64,000 nucleotides of DNA from Xanthomonas sp. SI (lineage in GTDB: Bacteria > Pseudomonadota > Gammaproteobacteria > Xanthomonadales > Xanthomonadaceae): assembly GCF_014236855.1 (NCBI RefSeq), contig NZ_CP051261.1, positions 1,612,001 to 1,676,000 of the forward strand. Direction: 5' to 3'. Positions within the stretch are counted from its first letter, which is position 1. Each line of letters opens with the position of its first letter. Below the pieces are notes generated by a model. That model saw only the letters and a list, made by a program, of their open reading frames with translations, did not search any database and had not been told where the DNA came from. This document shows, piece by piece, positions 28,648 through 36,550 of this stretch. The translations under genes and the position numbers were made by a program.

Positions 28648-29427
28648 ATGCGCGAACGCGGCTATCCCGGAGCCGTGGACCGGAACGAACAGGTGGCCTC
28701 GGATAACAGCAGGTGGTTGGCGAAAGTAGTGGTAGTGGACGACGACGCGGCCTTGCGCGACCGGATTCGCGATTATCTGGCCCGTTTCAACTTGCAGACC
28801 CACGATGCCGAAAGCGGCGTGCAGCTGTATGCGCAGCTGGCGGCCGATCGCTATGACGCGGTGCTGCTCAATGCCGGCCTCGGCGGCGGCGAAGGGCTGA
28901 ACCTGTGTCGGCAACTGCGCGATCGCGGCGGCATCGCGATCGTGATGATGGCCGACCAGGCCGAGCCGGTGGATCGGGTGATCGGCCTGGATCTGGGCGC
29001 GGACGACTATTTGAGCCGTCCACTGGACCTGCGCGAACTGGTGGCGCGGCTCAATGCGGTGCTGCGGCGTACCCGTGCGGCGCCGCCGCCAGCACCGGCG
29101 CAGGACGGCGCGTGGCAGGTCGATGCCTACCGGCACCAGGCGGTGGCGCCGGATGGGCGCGCGATTCCGTTGTCGCCCAGCGAATTGCGCTTGATGGCGG
29201 TGTTCCTCGAGCAGCCCGGCAACGTGCTCAGCCGCGAGGACCTGCGGGCGGCGATCGGCGACAGCGACGGCAGCGTTCCCCAGGGCGGTCGCGGCATCGA
29301 TCTGCAGGTCTCGCGGCTGCGGCAGAAGCTGGGCGACGACCCGCTGGTGCCGCAATGGATCCGCACCGTGCGCGGCAAGGGCTACCTGTTCGAGCCGCAT
29401 CGGCTGGGAATGCCTGCCGCGCGCTGA
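28648..29427 (+). CDS. OmpR-type response regulator with degenerate receiver
   Basis: The 259-residue protein has an N-terminal receiver (about 26-140) and a C-terminal winged-helix DNA-binding domain (about 155-250, with LSPSELRLMAVFLEQPGNVLSREDL and RTVRGKGYLF). The acidic pair Asp31-Asp32 is kept. The phosphoacceptor position reads VLLN, giving Asn75 instead of Asp. The switch Thr is Ala102 (IVMMAD) and the conserved Lys is Arg124 (YLSRPLD). It therefore probably cannot be phosphorylated normally. No histidine kinase gene is adjacent. A GTG at 28675 is an alternative start. Confidence 0.88.
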   Translation: MRERGYPGAVDRNEQVASDNSRWLAKVVVVDDDAALRDRIRDYLARFNLQTHDAESGVQLYAQLAADRYDAVLLNAGLGGGEGLNLCRQLRDRGGIAIVMMADQAEPVDRVIGLDLGADDYLSRPLDLRELVARLNAVLRRTRAAPPPAPAQDGAWQVDAYRHQAVAPDGRAIPLSPSELRLMAVFLEQPGNVLSREDLRAAIGDSDGSVPQGGRGIDLQVSRLRQKLGDDPLVPQWIRTVRGKGYLFEPHRLGMPAAR

Positions 29428-29797
29428 TCCCGTGCCGCGTTGCAGGCGGCATGGAGATCGGTTCAATTGTGCCTGCACGCCGGGCATCGCCGATTCGCGT
29501 GTCAGCTGCCGGCGCCGCGCCGCTCGCGGTGCACCGCGTGGCCGCGGCGGCCGGCGCGATGACACTGCCGGCGCGCGCGCCCGGCACGCGTTCGACCAGC
29601 GGCTGCCTCGCGCCGCGTCGTATCGTCGGTCGCGGCTGCAATGTGATTTTTATCGCGTGTTTCAGTGTCGATACAAAGTCGATATCTTGCTGACAAACCT
29701 TGCATCGACACTGCCTGCGTCGGGTTGCCGCGTCGGCGCAGCCACGACCGCAGCGATGGCTGCGTTCCACGACTGCACTTCATGACCAGGGGTCAGC
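29428..29797. other. Upstream region of the EF-hand gene
   Basis: There is no gene in this 370-base stretch. It contains an AT-richer block at 29640-29700 with two GTCGATA units 10 bases apart (GTGTCGATACAAAGTCGATA) and a TTTTTATC stretch, so the promoter is probably here. I searched by eye for a plant-inducible-promoter box (TTCGC, 15 bases, TTCGC) and found none. Confidence 0.4.
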
Positions 29798-30505
29798 ATG
29801 ATCAGCAGCATCAGCAGTGGCGGTTCGGCCTACGCCGTCGGCCGCACCAGTACCGCCAGCAGTGCGCTCGCGCAGACAGCGCAGGCCGAGCAGCAGAATC
29901 CGCTGCAGCAATTGTTCAAGAGCATCGACAGCGACAGAGACGGCAGCCTCAGCAGTTCCGAGCTGAGCGCGGCGCTGAAGTCCAGCGACAGTGATGGCGA
30001 CAGCAGCTCGAGCATCGATATCGACGGCTTGCTCAGCATGCTCGACCAGGATGGCGGCGGTACCGTCAGCGAAAGCGAGTTCGGCCAGGCATTGGCGCCG
30101 CCGCGCCATGGAGGCGGCGACAAGGTGAATGCCGAGTCGATCCTCAACAGCCTGGATACCAACGGCGACGGCACCATCAGCAGCGAGGAGTTGAGCGCGG
30201 CCAGCCAGGGCAGCGACAGCAGCGACCTGTTCGCCACGCTCGACAGCGATCAGGATGGGGGGATCAACCTGCAGGAACTGAAGGAGGGCACGCGCCCGAT
30301 GGGATCGCCGCCGCCGCGGGGTACGCAGGATAGCGACACTGCCAGCGCCGGTACCGGCAGTTCCACCGCCAGTTCGGGGTCCAGTGCCAGCAGCGACAGC
30401 GGCGCGCAGGATGCCTATGCCTTGCTGGCCAAGTTGGCGTCGAACCAATACCGCAGTTTCGCCAGCGGTGCCAGCGCATCGAGTTCGTTCTCCGTCGCCG
30501 CTTGA
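29798..30505 (+). CDS. Multi-EF-hand calcium-binding protein
   Basis: The 235-residue protein has four canonical EF-hand loops: DSDRDGSLSSSE (44-55), DQDGGGTVSESE (83-94), DTNGDGTISSEE (120-131) and DSDQDGGINLQE (149-160). A fifth degenerate loop lies at 64-75. There is no signal peptide. The N-terminus is Ser/Gly/Ala-rich and the C-terminal 65 residues are Ser/Ala-rich, as in secreted or effector-like proteins. Xanthomonads carry an EF-hand type III effector candidate called XopAW with similar architecture. Assignment to it is not secure, and no plant-inducible promoter box was seen. Composition differs from neighbouring genes (very Ser-rich). Confidence 0.85.
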   Translation: MISSISSGGSAYAVGRTSTASSALAQTAQAEQQNPLQQLFKSIDSDRDGSLSSSELSAALKSSDSDGDSSSSIDIDGLLSMLDQDGGGTVSESEFGQALAPPRHGGGDKVNAESILNSLDTNGDGTISSEELSAASQGSDSSDLFATLDSDQDGGINLQELKEGTRPMGSPPPRGTQDSDTASAGTGSSTASSGSSASSDSGAQDAYALLAKLASNQYRSFASGASASSSFSVAA

Positions 30506-30927
30506 TCGAGGCGGTCCGCCCGGGGGGCGGGCTGTCCGCCCCGTCGTGCGCGGCTGGCGCACGGCGCACTTGTTCCGCTACGTGCCGACGCAGCGCAAGG
30601 ATCATCCAGGCAGATGCCGCACGAGAGCGGTGCGCGCATGCAGATCTCCTGCGTGTCGCCGCGGCAGGGCCTGCGTACGAAGATCCGCGGTTATCCGCCG
30701 GCGCTGCCGACCTGACGAGTGCGACTGTGCTTCCTGCACGTCGGAGCGCAGTGGATTGATGGCGTACAGCCGCTCCCGCGCTTACGTCGATAGGTCGTGT
30801 TCGGCTCGTGCGTCGTTCAGCGCGCGGCGCACGCCGCTGGCGTGCTGCGCCGGCGCCGTGTCCGACAACGTGCATCGCAGGCGATCGACCGACCCCGCGC
30901 TCCATGCAGTTCAGCGCTTGCCACGGC
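30506..30927. other. Intergenic region without recognised features
   Basis: These 422 bases separate the EF-hand gene from the convergent kinase gene. No homology-bearing frame, terminator with a T-run or repeat family member was recognised. Confidence 0.4.
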
Positions 30928-31896
30928 TCACAACGGGAACATCTGCAAGGCGATCTGTTCCCATGTGTCGCGCGGTCCGCTGATCGGCACCTGCTGCATG
31001 CAAAAGCCGAGGTCCGAATCGGGCCTGATCAAGGCGGTGGCCATGAGCCGGCGGCGCAGGGTTGGCGCATCGTAGCCGTCGAGCAGGCCGTAGGCATCGA
31101 GCAGCGCCTTCACCAGGATCGGGTCGCCTTGCGCCATGAAGATCAGCGGTGTCAGCAACTCGAACAGATCGCACTGGCCGACGATCGCATCGCCGAAATC
31201 GAGCAATCCACTGAGGGTCCACTTTCCCTGGATGTCGTGCGCCATCAAATTCCAGGGATGGATGTCCATGTGGATGAAGCGCGGCTGCGCGGGCGGCGCA
31301 AAGTCGCCCGCCGCTTCTATGTAGGGCATGACTTGCGCCGCCAGATGCGCGGGCATCGCATTGCGCCGATGCCGCGCGAGGCAGTCGCAGATCAGCGTGG
31401 CGATGTAGTGCCGCCACTCCACCCGGATCGCGACGTCGGCATCGAACGCGACGCTGCGCAGCTCGCGCAGCAGCGTTCCCACCTGCAGCATGATCGAACG
31501 CTTCTGGCCGACATCCAGCGCCGGCCAGACATCGGCCAGCGAGCAGCCCGGCAGGCGGCTGCAGATCACGAACACCCAGTTGTCGACCACGCCGCCGCCG
31601 ATGAGACGCGGCGTCTGCAGCGACAATTTGCCGTCCAGCAACGGTGCGACGAGGCGTTCCTTTTCGCCTTGCTGGCGCCAGTTGGGCGGCACCAATTTGA
31701 CGATCACCGCGTCGCCAAGCTGGAACAAGGCATTGGCGCCTTCCGGGATCCGCGTCCACTCATCGCCCGGCAACCGAAACGCCTGCCGAAGCCGATTCAA
31801 TACCGGCATCCAGTAGCTCAATGGCGCGGTCTCGATGAGCTCGCAGGACTGCGCAATGCTGGGATGTTCGGGCAAACACGCGATGGAGATTTTCAT
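30928..31896 (-). CDS. APH-family small-molecule kinase
   Basis: The 322-residue kinase has the catalytic loop RFIHMDIHPWNLMAHD, with His209, Asp211 and Asn216. The metal-binding Asp233 is in LLDFGDAIVG. A conserved lysine is in DAVIVKLVPP (about residue 67). The family includes aminoglycoside, hygromycin and macrolide kinases and many of unknown substrate, so resistance cannot be claimed. The DNA looks less GC-biased than the chromosomal core genes. No Shine-Dalgarno precedes ATG 31896. An open frame extends upstream to 31980. Confidence 0.8.
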   Translation of the reverse strand: MKISIACLPEHPSIAQSCELIETAPLSYWMPVLNRLRQAFRLPGDEWTRIPEGANALFQLGDAVIVKLVPPNWRQQGEKERLVAPLLDGKLSLQTPRLIGGGVVDNWVFVICSRLPGCSLADVWPALDVGQKRSIMLQVGTLLRELRSVAFDADVAIRVEWRHYIATLICDCLARHRRNAMPAHLAAQVMPYIEAAGDFAPPAQPRFIHMDIHPWNLMAHDIQGKWTLSGLLDFGDAIVGQCDLFELLTPLIFMAQGDPILVKALLDAYGLLDGYDAPTLRRRLMATALIRPDSDLGFCMQQVPISGPRDTWEQIALQMFPL

Positions 31897-32057
31897 TTCG
31901 GAAGGTGCTGACGTTGCGCACGCAATCATACGCCGGCACGCTTGCCACCACCGCCAACTGCGCTTTGGCGCCATTCGCACATGTCATGCATCGGGCAGGA
32001 ACGCTGCCTGTGAGATTGCTTCACTTCTATCGACCGTTGGAGGGCGAATCGCCGCAC

Positions 32058-33305
32058 TCACTTGATGAAGCGCAGGCGCCAACCGCCGAGACGTGCACGT
32101 AGATCGCGGTGCTTTACCAAGTAGACGAGCGCGACCATTGCCGCGGCGAAGCCCGCGGCCGCCCCGATGCACAGTGCCCAACGCGGACCGAATGCGTCGG
32201 CGACCCAGCCGACGATGGGCGCCCCGATCGGCGTCGTGCCCACCCCGACGGCGAGACGTAGCGCCAGGACACGTCCGCGCATCGCAGGTTCTATGGAGAG
32301 TTGCATCAGGCTGCTGGTCGAATTGGTCAGGGTCAGCGTGGCTATGCCGATCACCACGAGTGCGGTGCCGAACAGCCAGGGATTGGGCGTGATCGCGGCC
32401 AATGCGAAGCCGGCGGCGAAGACCGTGGCCGCGACGAGCAAGAGGTCGAACCGGGGTTGCTCGCGTCTTGCGGCGAGCAGCGAGCCGGCAAGCGTGCCCA
32501 CTGCCATGACCGACATGAGCAGCCCGTATTGGTTGGCGTCGCCGTGGAAGGCCTTGACCGACATGGTCGAGATGAAGATCGGGAAGTTGAGTCCGAACGT
32601 GCCGATCAGCAACAGCATCCACAGGATGGCCTTCAGGTCCGGACGCGAGCGGACATAGCGCCAGCCTTCCGCGATGTTGCCGCGGGCACGGCCGGCACGG
32701 GCGGTGTGATGCAGCTCATGCACGCGCAACAGCCCCAGCGAGGCGAGCACGGCGGCGAAGGAGGCGGCGTTGATCAAGAACGTCCAGCCGCTGCCGACGG
32801 CTGCGATCACGCCGCCGGCAACGGCCGGGCCCAGCATCCGCGCAAGATTGATCGAGGTGGAATTCAGCGCCACCGCGTTGGACAGGTCCTCGTCGCCGAC
32901 CAGATCGGAGACGAAGGTCTGGCGCGCCGGCATGTCGATGGCCCCGACGCAGCCGGAGAGGAAGGCGAGGACATAGACATGCCACAGCTGCACGAGCCCG
33001 GTGACGGCGAGCAAACCCAGGATCAGCGCCAACAGGCCCGATATCGCCTGGGTGGCGATCAGTAGCCTGCGCCGGTCGAAACGATCGGCCGCATATCCGC
33101 TCAAGGGCAACAGCAGCAGCATTGGCCCGAACTGCAGGCCCATGACGATGCCGACAGCGGTCGCGCGGTGCTGGGTGAGGTCGGTCATTACCAACCAGTC
33201 CTGGGCGGTGCGCTGCATCCATGTTCCGACATTGGAGACAAGCGAGCCTATGGCCCAGACGCGATAGTTGAAGACCCGCAACGAGCGGAAGGTGCGCGCG
33301 GCCAT
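32058..33305 (-). CDS. MFS exporter, EntS/MFS_3 type
   Basis: The 415-residue transporter has about 12 helices. The N-terminus FRSLRVFNYRVWAIGSLVSNVGTWMQ and motif A-like SGYAADRFDRRRLL fit the EntS/MFS_3 family, which exports siderophores, macrolides and other small molecules. It is the last gene of the marR-led operon and starts seven bases after the frameshifted small membrane gene. The substrate is unknown. Regulation by the MarR protein is likely from gene order. Confidence 0.88.
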   Translation of the reverse strand: MAARTFRSLRVFNYRVWAIGSLVSNVGTWMQRTAQDWLVMTDLTQHRATAVGIVMGLQFGPMLLLLPLSGYAADRFDRRRLLIATQAISGLLALILGLLAVTGLVQLWHVYVLAFLSGCVGAIDMPARQTFVSDLVGDEDLSNAVALNSTSINLARMLGPAVAGGVIAAVGSGWTFLINAASFAAVLASLGLLRVHELHHTARAGRARGNIAEGWRYVRSRPDLKAILWMLLLIGTFGLNFPIFISTMSVKAFHGDANQYGLLMSVMAVGTLAGSLLAARREQPRFDLLLVAATVFAAGFALAAITPNPWLFGTALVVIGIATLTLTNSTSSLMQLSIEPAMRGRVLALRLAVGVGTTPIGAPIVGWVADAFGPRWALCIGAAAGFAAAMVALVYLVKHRDLRARLGGWRLRFIK

Positions 33306-33312
33306 GCGATGG

Positions 33313-33638
33313 CTAGCCGATCGGCGCGTTGCCGCCGTGGAACCGCCCGAAACCGCGCGCGGCGCTCATACTGGCCAGCAACACGCCGGCGCCAGCGGCG
33401 ATGACGTGATCGGCGGCGTGCAGATCGAAGTGGCCGATGCGGGCGAGCAGCAGATAGGCGGCAACCAGGTTTGCGAAGCCCCAAAGCACGTTCACGGACG
33501 GGGACGAAGGCCTTCGCCCGGCGGCTTGGCGAACGGACTCTGGAAAGGCTGCCCCATCATGCCGCTGACGACATGCGGTACGGCGTTCGCGGAAAAGGCG
33601 CCACCGAACAGATAAGCGAGATCGTCAAGCCAGTGCAT
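33313..33638 (-). pseudogene. Small membrane protein gene split by a one-base frameshift
   Basis: The first frame starts at ATG 33638 (MHWLDDLAYLFGGAFSANAVPHVVSGM) and stops early after PGEGLRPRP. The second frame continues as VNVLWGFANLVAAYLLLARIG through GFGRFHGGN to the stop at 33313. Adding one base in the codons around 33506 joins them as PGEGLSSPSVNVLWG, giving a continuous 108-residue protein with about three membrane helices. This looks like a one-base deletion, real or a sequencing error. It lies between the isochorismatase-like gene and the MFS gene with tight spacing. Confidence 0.75.
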
Positions 33639-33640
33639 GC

Positions 33641-34201
33641 TCAGGCGCTCCTTTTCAGCAGATCGACGACGTTCTGGGCGGTGCCGGTCTCGCCGATCCG
33701 CGGAAAGGTCCGGGCGACGCTGTAGGCGTGGGCATCGGCATGCGGGTCGGTCATGGCGTCGATCGCGAGGGTCACGTTGAAGCCGAGCTCATACGCCTGG
33801 CGTGCGGTGACCTCGACGCCATTGCTGGTGGCGACGCCGACGATCACGACCTGGGTGACGCCCCGCGCCCGCAAATACGCTTCGAGATCGGTGCCGGTGA
33901 ACGCGCCAGGCGTGCGTTTGGTGATCGCATGGTCCTGCGGCTGCCGATTCAACTCGGGAACGAGATCGGTCCAGTCGGCCGCGAGTTCGCGCGCCACGCG
34001 CGTTTGCTCGGTGCGCCCCGGTGCGGCGCCGGCGACGTTGACCAATACGATCGGAAGACCGCATGCGCGGAAGGCGTCGGTCAGCGTCGCGACGCGCTTG
34101 AGCAGCATATCGATCGGATGCGCGGTAGGCAGTGAGACGATGCCTTTCTGAAGATCGACGACGATGAGCGCCGAGATCGGATCGAGGACGGTGACGGTCA
34201 C
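33641..34201 (-). CDS. Isochorismatase-like hydrolase with Gly at the nucleophile position
   Basis: The 186-residue protein has the cysteine-hydrolase/isochorismatase fold. Asp16 is in LIVVDLQKG and Lys95 in AITKRTPGAFTGTDL. The third catalytic position reads GVATSNGVEVTAR, so Gly128 replaces the usual Cys. True isochorismatases such as EntB and PhzD also lack that Cys. The start is GTG 34201 with AAGGAG at 34208-34213 on the minus strand. The next gene upstream is marR and the following genes are the frameshifted membrane gene and the MFS exporter. The substrate is unknown. Confidence 0.85.
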   Translation of the reverse strand: MTVTVLDPISALIVVDLQKGIVSLPTAHPIDMLLKRVATLTDAFRACGLPIVLVNVAGAAPGRTEQTRVARELAADWTDLVPELNRQPQDHAITKRTPGAFTGTDLEAYLRARGVTQVVIVGVATSNGVEVTARQAYELGFNVTLAIDAMTDPHADAHAYSVARTFPRIGETGTAQNVVDLLKRSA

Positions 34202-34314
34202 GCTGTTCTCCTTGCTGATGGTGAGACGGCGGGGACGCCGCGCATTGCGCCGCTTGCGTCCAGCGCGCCAAGGGGGGTCGCCTGGGCGCTCTCTCGATCG
34301 CGTCGAGGAGGACG

Positions 34315-34764
34315 TCAGGACTCGGCTTCGCCCAGGCGCTTGATCAGGGCCGCTGCGGCCATCAGCGTCTGTTGTTCGGTGGGGTCGAGCTTGGCCACGG
34401 CCGCCAGAAGCCATTGCTGCTTCGCCGCGCTGCGTTTACGGCGCGCTTCCACGCCATCGGCGGTGAGCGCGAACAGGACCTGGCGACCGTCGGTCGGGTG
34501 CGGGCGACGCTCGATCAGACCGTCCCGCTCCAGTCCGGCGAGGGTGGCGCCCATCGACTGCGGCTTCAGCGCTGCCGCGCGGGCAAGGTCGGCCGTCGTC
34601 ATCGGACCGGCCTTCTCCAACTGCGCAAGCGCCACGGTCTGGGGCCAGGTCAGCTCGTCCGCATGCGCCGCTGCGCGTACCCGCCGCAACAGTTGCCCGA
34701 TCGCCAGGGACAGCTCGGCGACGGTGGTTTCGATGGCGCTGGAGCTTTGGGAAGAGGGGCGCAT
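34315..34764 (-). CDS. MarR family transcriptional regulator
   Basis: The 149-residue winged-helix protein has the MarR core: ELTWPQTVALAQLEKAGPMTTADLARAAALKPQSMGATLAGLERDGLIERRPHPTDGR. MarR dimers repress genes until bound by a small phenolic or other ligand. A perfect palindrome lies 21 bases before the start. The downstream genes (isochorismatase-like, small membrane protein, MFS exporter) are probable targets. No Shine-Dalgarno precedes the ATG; a TTGCAA/TACAGT pair would put transcription near the ATG, so a leaderless transcript is possible. Confidence 0.88.
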   Translation of the reverse strand: MRPSSQSSSAIETTVAELSLAIGQLLRRVRAAAHADELTWPQTVALAQLEKAGPMTTADLARAAALKPQSMGATLAGLERDGLIERRPHPTDGRQVLFALTADGVEARRKRSAAKQQWLLAAVAKLDPTEQQTLMAAAALIKRLGEAES

Positions 34765-34784
34765 GGGCGCACTGTAGAGATAAT

Positions 34785-34808
34785 CAGGAAAACTTGCAAG
34801 TTTTCCTG
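34785..34808. promoter_or_regulatory. Perfect 24-base palindrome, probable MarR operator
   Basis: The site is CAGGAAAACTTG followed directly by its exact reverse complement. The core ACTTGCAAGT resembles known MarR-family operators. It covers a possible -35 (TTGCAA) for marR, so binding would block transcription of the operon. Confidence 0.85.
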
Positions 34809-34918
34809 TCTATATGCGAGCCGCTTTTTTGAACGGCAAGCCGCGCCGGCAGTTGCGGGGGCCGCTGCCGCGCGCGGCACCGCTGGATGGCACCCCAGTG
34901 CCGGCGCACGCCGTGGCC

Positions 34919-36550
34919 TCAGTACACGTCGCGCCGATAGCGTCCTTCCAGCAGCAGGGTTTCCTTGCCCAGCCGCCCCAGCACCTCCTCCAGCACCGCG
35001 TCCACGCCGGGGGCCATGCCGCGCAGGCTGCCGCAGACGTAGATCGCCGCGCCTTGCGCGACCCAGTCGCGCAGGTCCGCTGCGGCCGCGCGCAGCGCAT
35101 CCTGCACGTAGCGGTGCGCGCCGGCATCGCGCGAGAACACCGCATCCAGTCGCTGCAGCGCGCCGTGCGCCAGCCAGGTGCGCAGTTCCTCGCCGTAGTG
35201 GTCGTCGTGCGCGGCATGGCGTTCGCCGTACAGCAGCCAGGTGCGGGACGCGCCGGCGTCGACGCGTGCACGCAGGTGCGCGCGCAGGCCGGCGATGCCG
35301 GTGCCGTTGCCGATCAGGATCAGCGGCCGCGACGGATCGGCCGGCGGATGGAAGTTCGGATTCGGGCGCAGCCGCAGCGCGATCTCGGCGCCGAGCGGCG
35401 CGGTGTCGCATAGCCAGCCGCTGCCCAGGCCGGGCGTGCCGTCCGCATGCAGCGCGCGCCGCAGCAACAGGCGCAGCGCGCCGTCGCTGGGCATCGAGGC
35501 GATCGAGTATTCGCGATGCGGCAACGGCTGCAGGCGCGCGGCCACGGCTGCGGGCGCAGTGCCGGCGACCTGGTCCGGCGCCGGCAGGTGACTGCGCGCC
35601 AGCAGCGCGGCCAGCGTCGTCGGCGCTTGGCCGGGACGCTGCAGCGTCGCAGTGCCGTCCAGGCCGCTGGCCTGCAGCCAAGCCTGCACCACAGCGGCGC
35701 CATGGCACGGACCGATCTCGGCCAGGTCGCCGGCCTGCCACGCAGTCAGTGCGCCGTCGGCGGGCAGCAGCGCCAGTTCGAACACCGCGCCGCCGACACT
35801 GCCGGGATTGCACAGGCGCCGCTGCTGCAACTGCCAGCGCTCATAGGCCGGCGGACTCCAGTCGGGTTGCTCGCTGCCACCGGCGAGCTGGCCGAGCAAT
35901 TGCTGCCAGTGGCGCAGCGCGGCGTCGTCGGCGTTGTCCACGTCGATGCGGTCGAACAGCGGATGCGCGCCGTGCTGGCGCAGCCAGGCATCGAGCTGGC
36001 GGCCGAACGCGCAGAAGTGGTCGTAGCGGCGATCGCCCAGCGCCAGCAGCGCGTAGCCCAGCTGCGGCAAGGCCGGCGACTGCGCCATCGTCTTGCGCAG
36101 GAACGGCAGCGCGTGGTCGGGCGGATCGCCTTCGCCGCTGGTGCTGACCACGAACAGCGCCTGCGTCGCGCCGGCCAGGTCGGCCGCGGTGACGTTCTGC
36201 AAGGGCAGCACGCGCACCGCCTGGCCCGCTGCGCGCAATGCCGCGGCACTGCGCAGTGCGAGCTGCTGAGCGAAGCCGGTCTGGCTGGCCCAGGCCAGCA
36301 GCAGCGGCGCATCGCCCTGCTTGCCGGTGCGCCGCGCGCCGCGGTGGCCGCGCCACCACAGCCATAGGCAGGCGGCCGCGTAGGCGGCCGTTGCCAGCGC
36401 TGCGTAAAGGATGCGCTGCTGCGATGGCGCGCCGTTCCACCATGGCTGCGGATGCAGCCGCAGCAGGGCATAGCCGATCGCGCCCAGCAGCGCGAACGCC
36501 GTCACGTGCCCGACGGCATTCCAGTTACGTTGCGACCGCGCCCGGGTCAT
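34919..36550 (-). CDS. Membrane-anchored flavodoxin/NADPH-flavin reductase (sulphite reductase alpha-like)
   Basis: The 543-residue protein has two N-terminal membrane helices (about 14-31 and 45-64). A flavodoxin-like FMN domain follows (LLLAWASQTGFAQQLA, VVSTSGEGDPPDHALPFL, ALGDRRYDHFCAFG). The rest is a FAD/NADPH reductase: REYSIAS for FAD, LILIGNGTGIAGLRAHL for NADPH, and YVCGSLRGMAPGVD near the end. It is related to CysJ but lacks a sulphite reductase partner here. Overlap with apbE by four bases and the iron-uptake context suggest it feeds electrons across the inner membrane to the PepSY and DUF2271 proteins. Confidence 0.88.
   Translation of the reverse strand: MTRARSQRNWNAVGHVTAFALLGAIGYALLRLHPQPWWNGAPSQQRILYAALATAAYAAACLWLWWRGHRGARRTGKQGDAPLLLAWASQTGFAQQLALRSAAALRAAGQAVRVLPLQNVTAADLAGATQALFVVSTSGEGDPPDHALPFLRKTMAQSPALPQLGYALLALGDRRYDHFCAFGRQLDAWLRQHGAHPLFDRIDVDNADDAALRHWQQLLGQLAGGSEQPDWSPPAYERWQLQQRRLCNPGSVGGAVFELALLPADGALTAWQAGDLAEIGPCHGAAVVQAWLQASGLDGTATLQRPGQAPTTLAALLARSHLPAPDQVAGTAPAAVAARLQPLPHREYSIASMPSDGALRLLLRRALHADGTPGLGSGWLCDTAPLGAEIALRLRPNPNFHPPADPSRPLILIGNGTGIAGLRAHLRARVDAGASRTWLLYGERHAAHDDHYGEELRTWLAHGALQRLDAVFSRDAGAHRYVQDALRAAAADLRDWVAQGAAIYVCGSLRGMAPGVDAVLEEVLGRLGKETLLLEGRYRRDVY

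Noticed and set aside
29428..29797. A plant-inducible-promoter box for type III control of the EF-hand gene
   Set aside because: No TTCGC-N15-TTCGC was found by eye, so Hrp control cannot be claimed.
30928..31896. Aminoglycoside resistance from the APH-like gene
   Set aside because: The catalytic loop is shared by many kinases with other substrates. No resistance gene neighbourhood or specific subfamily motif was seen.
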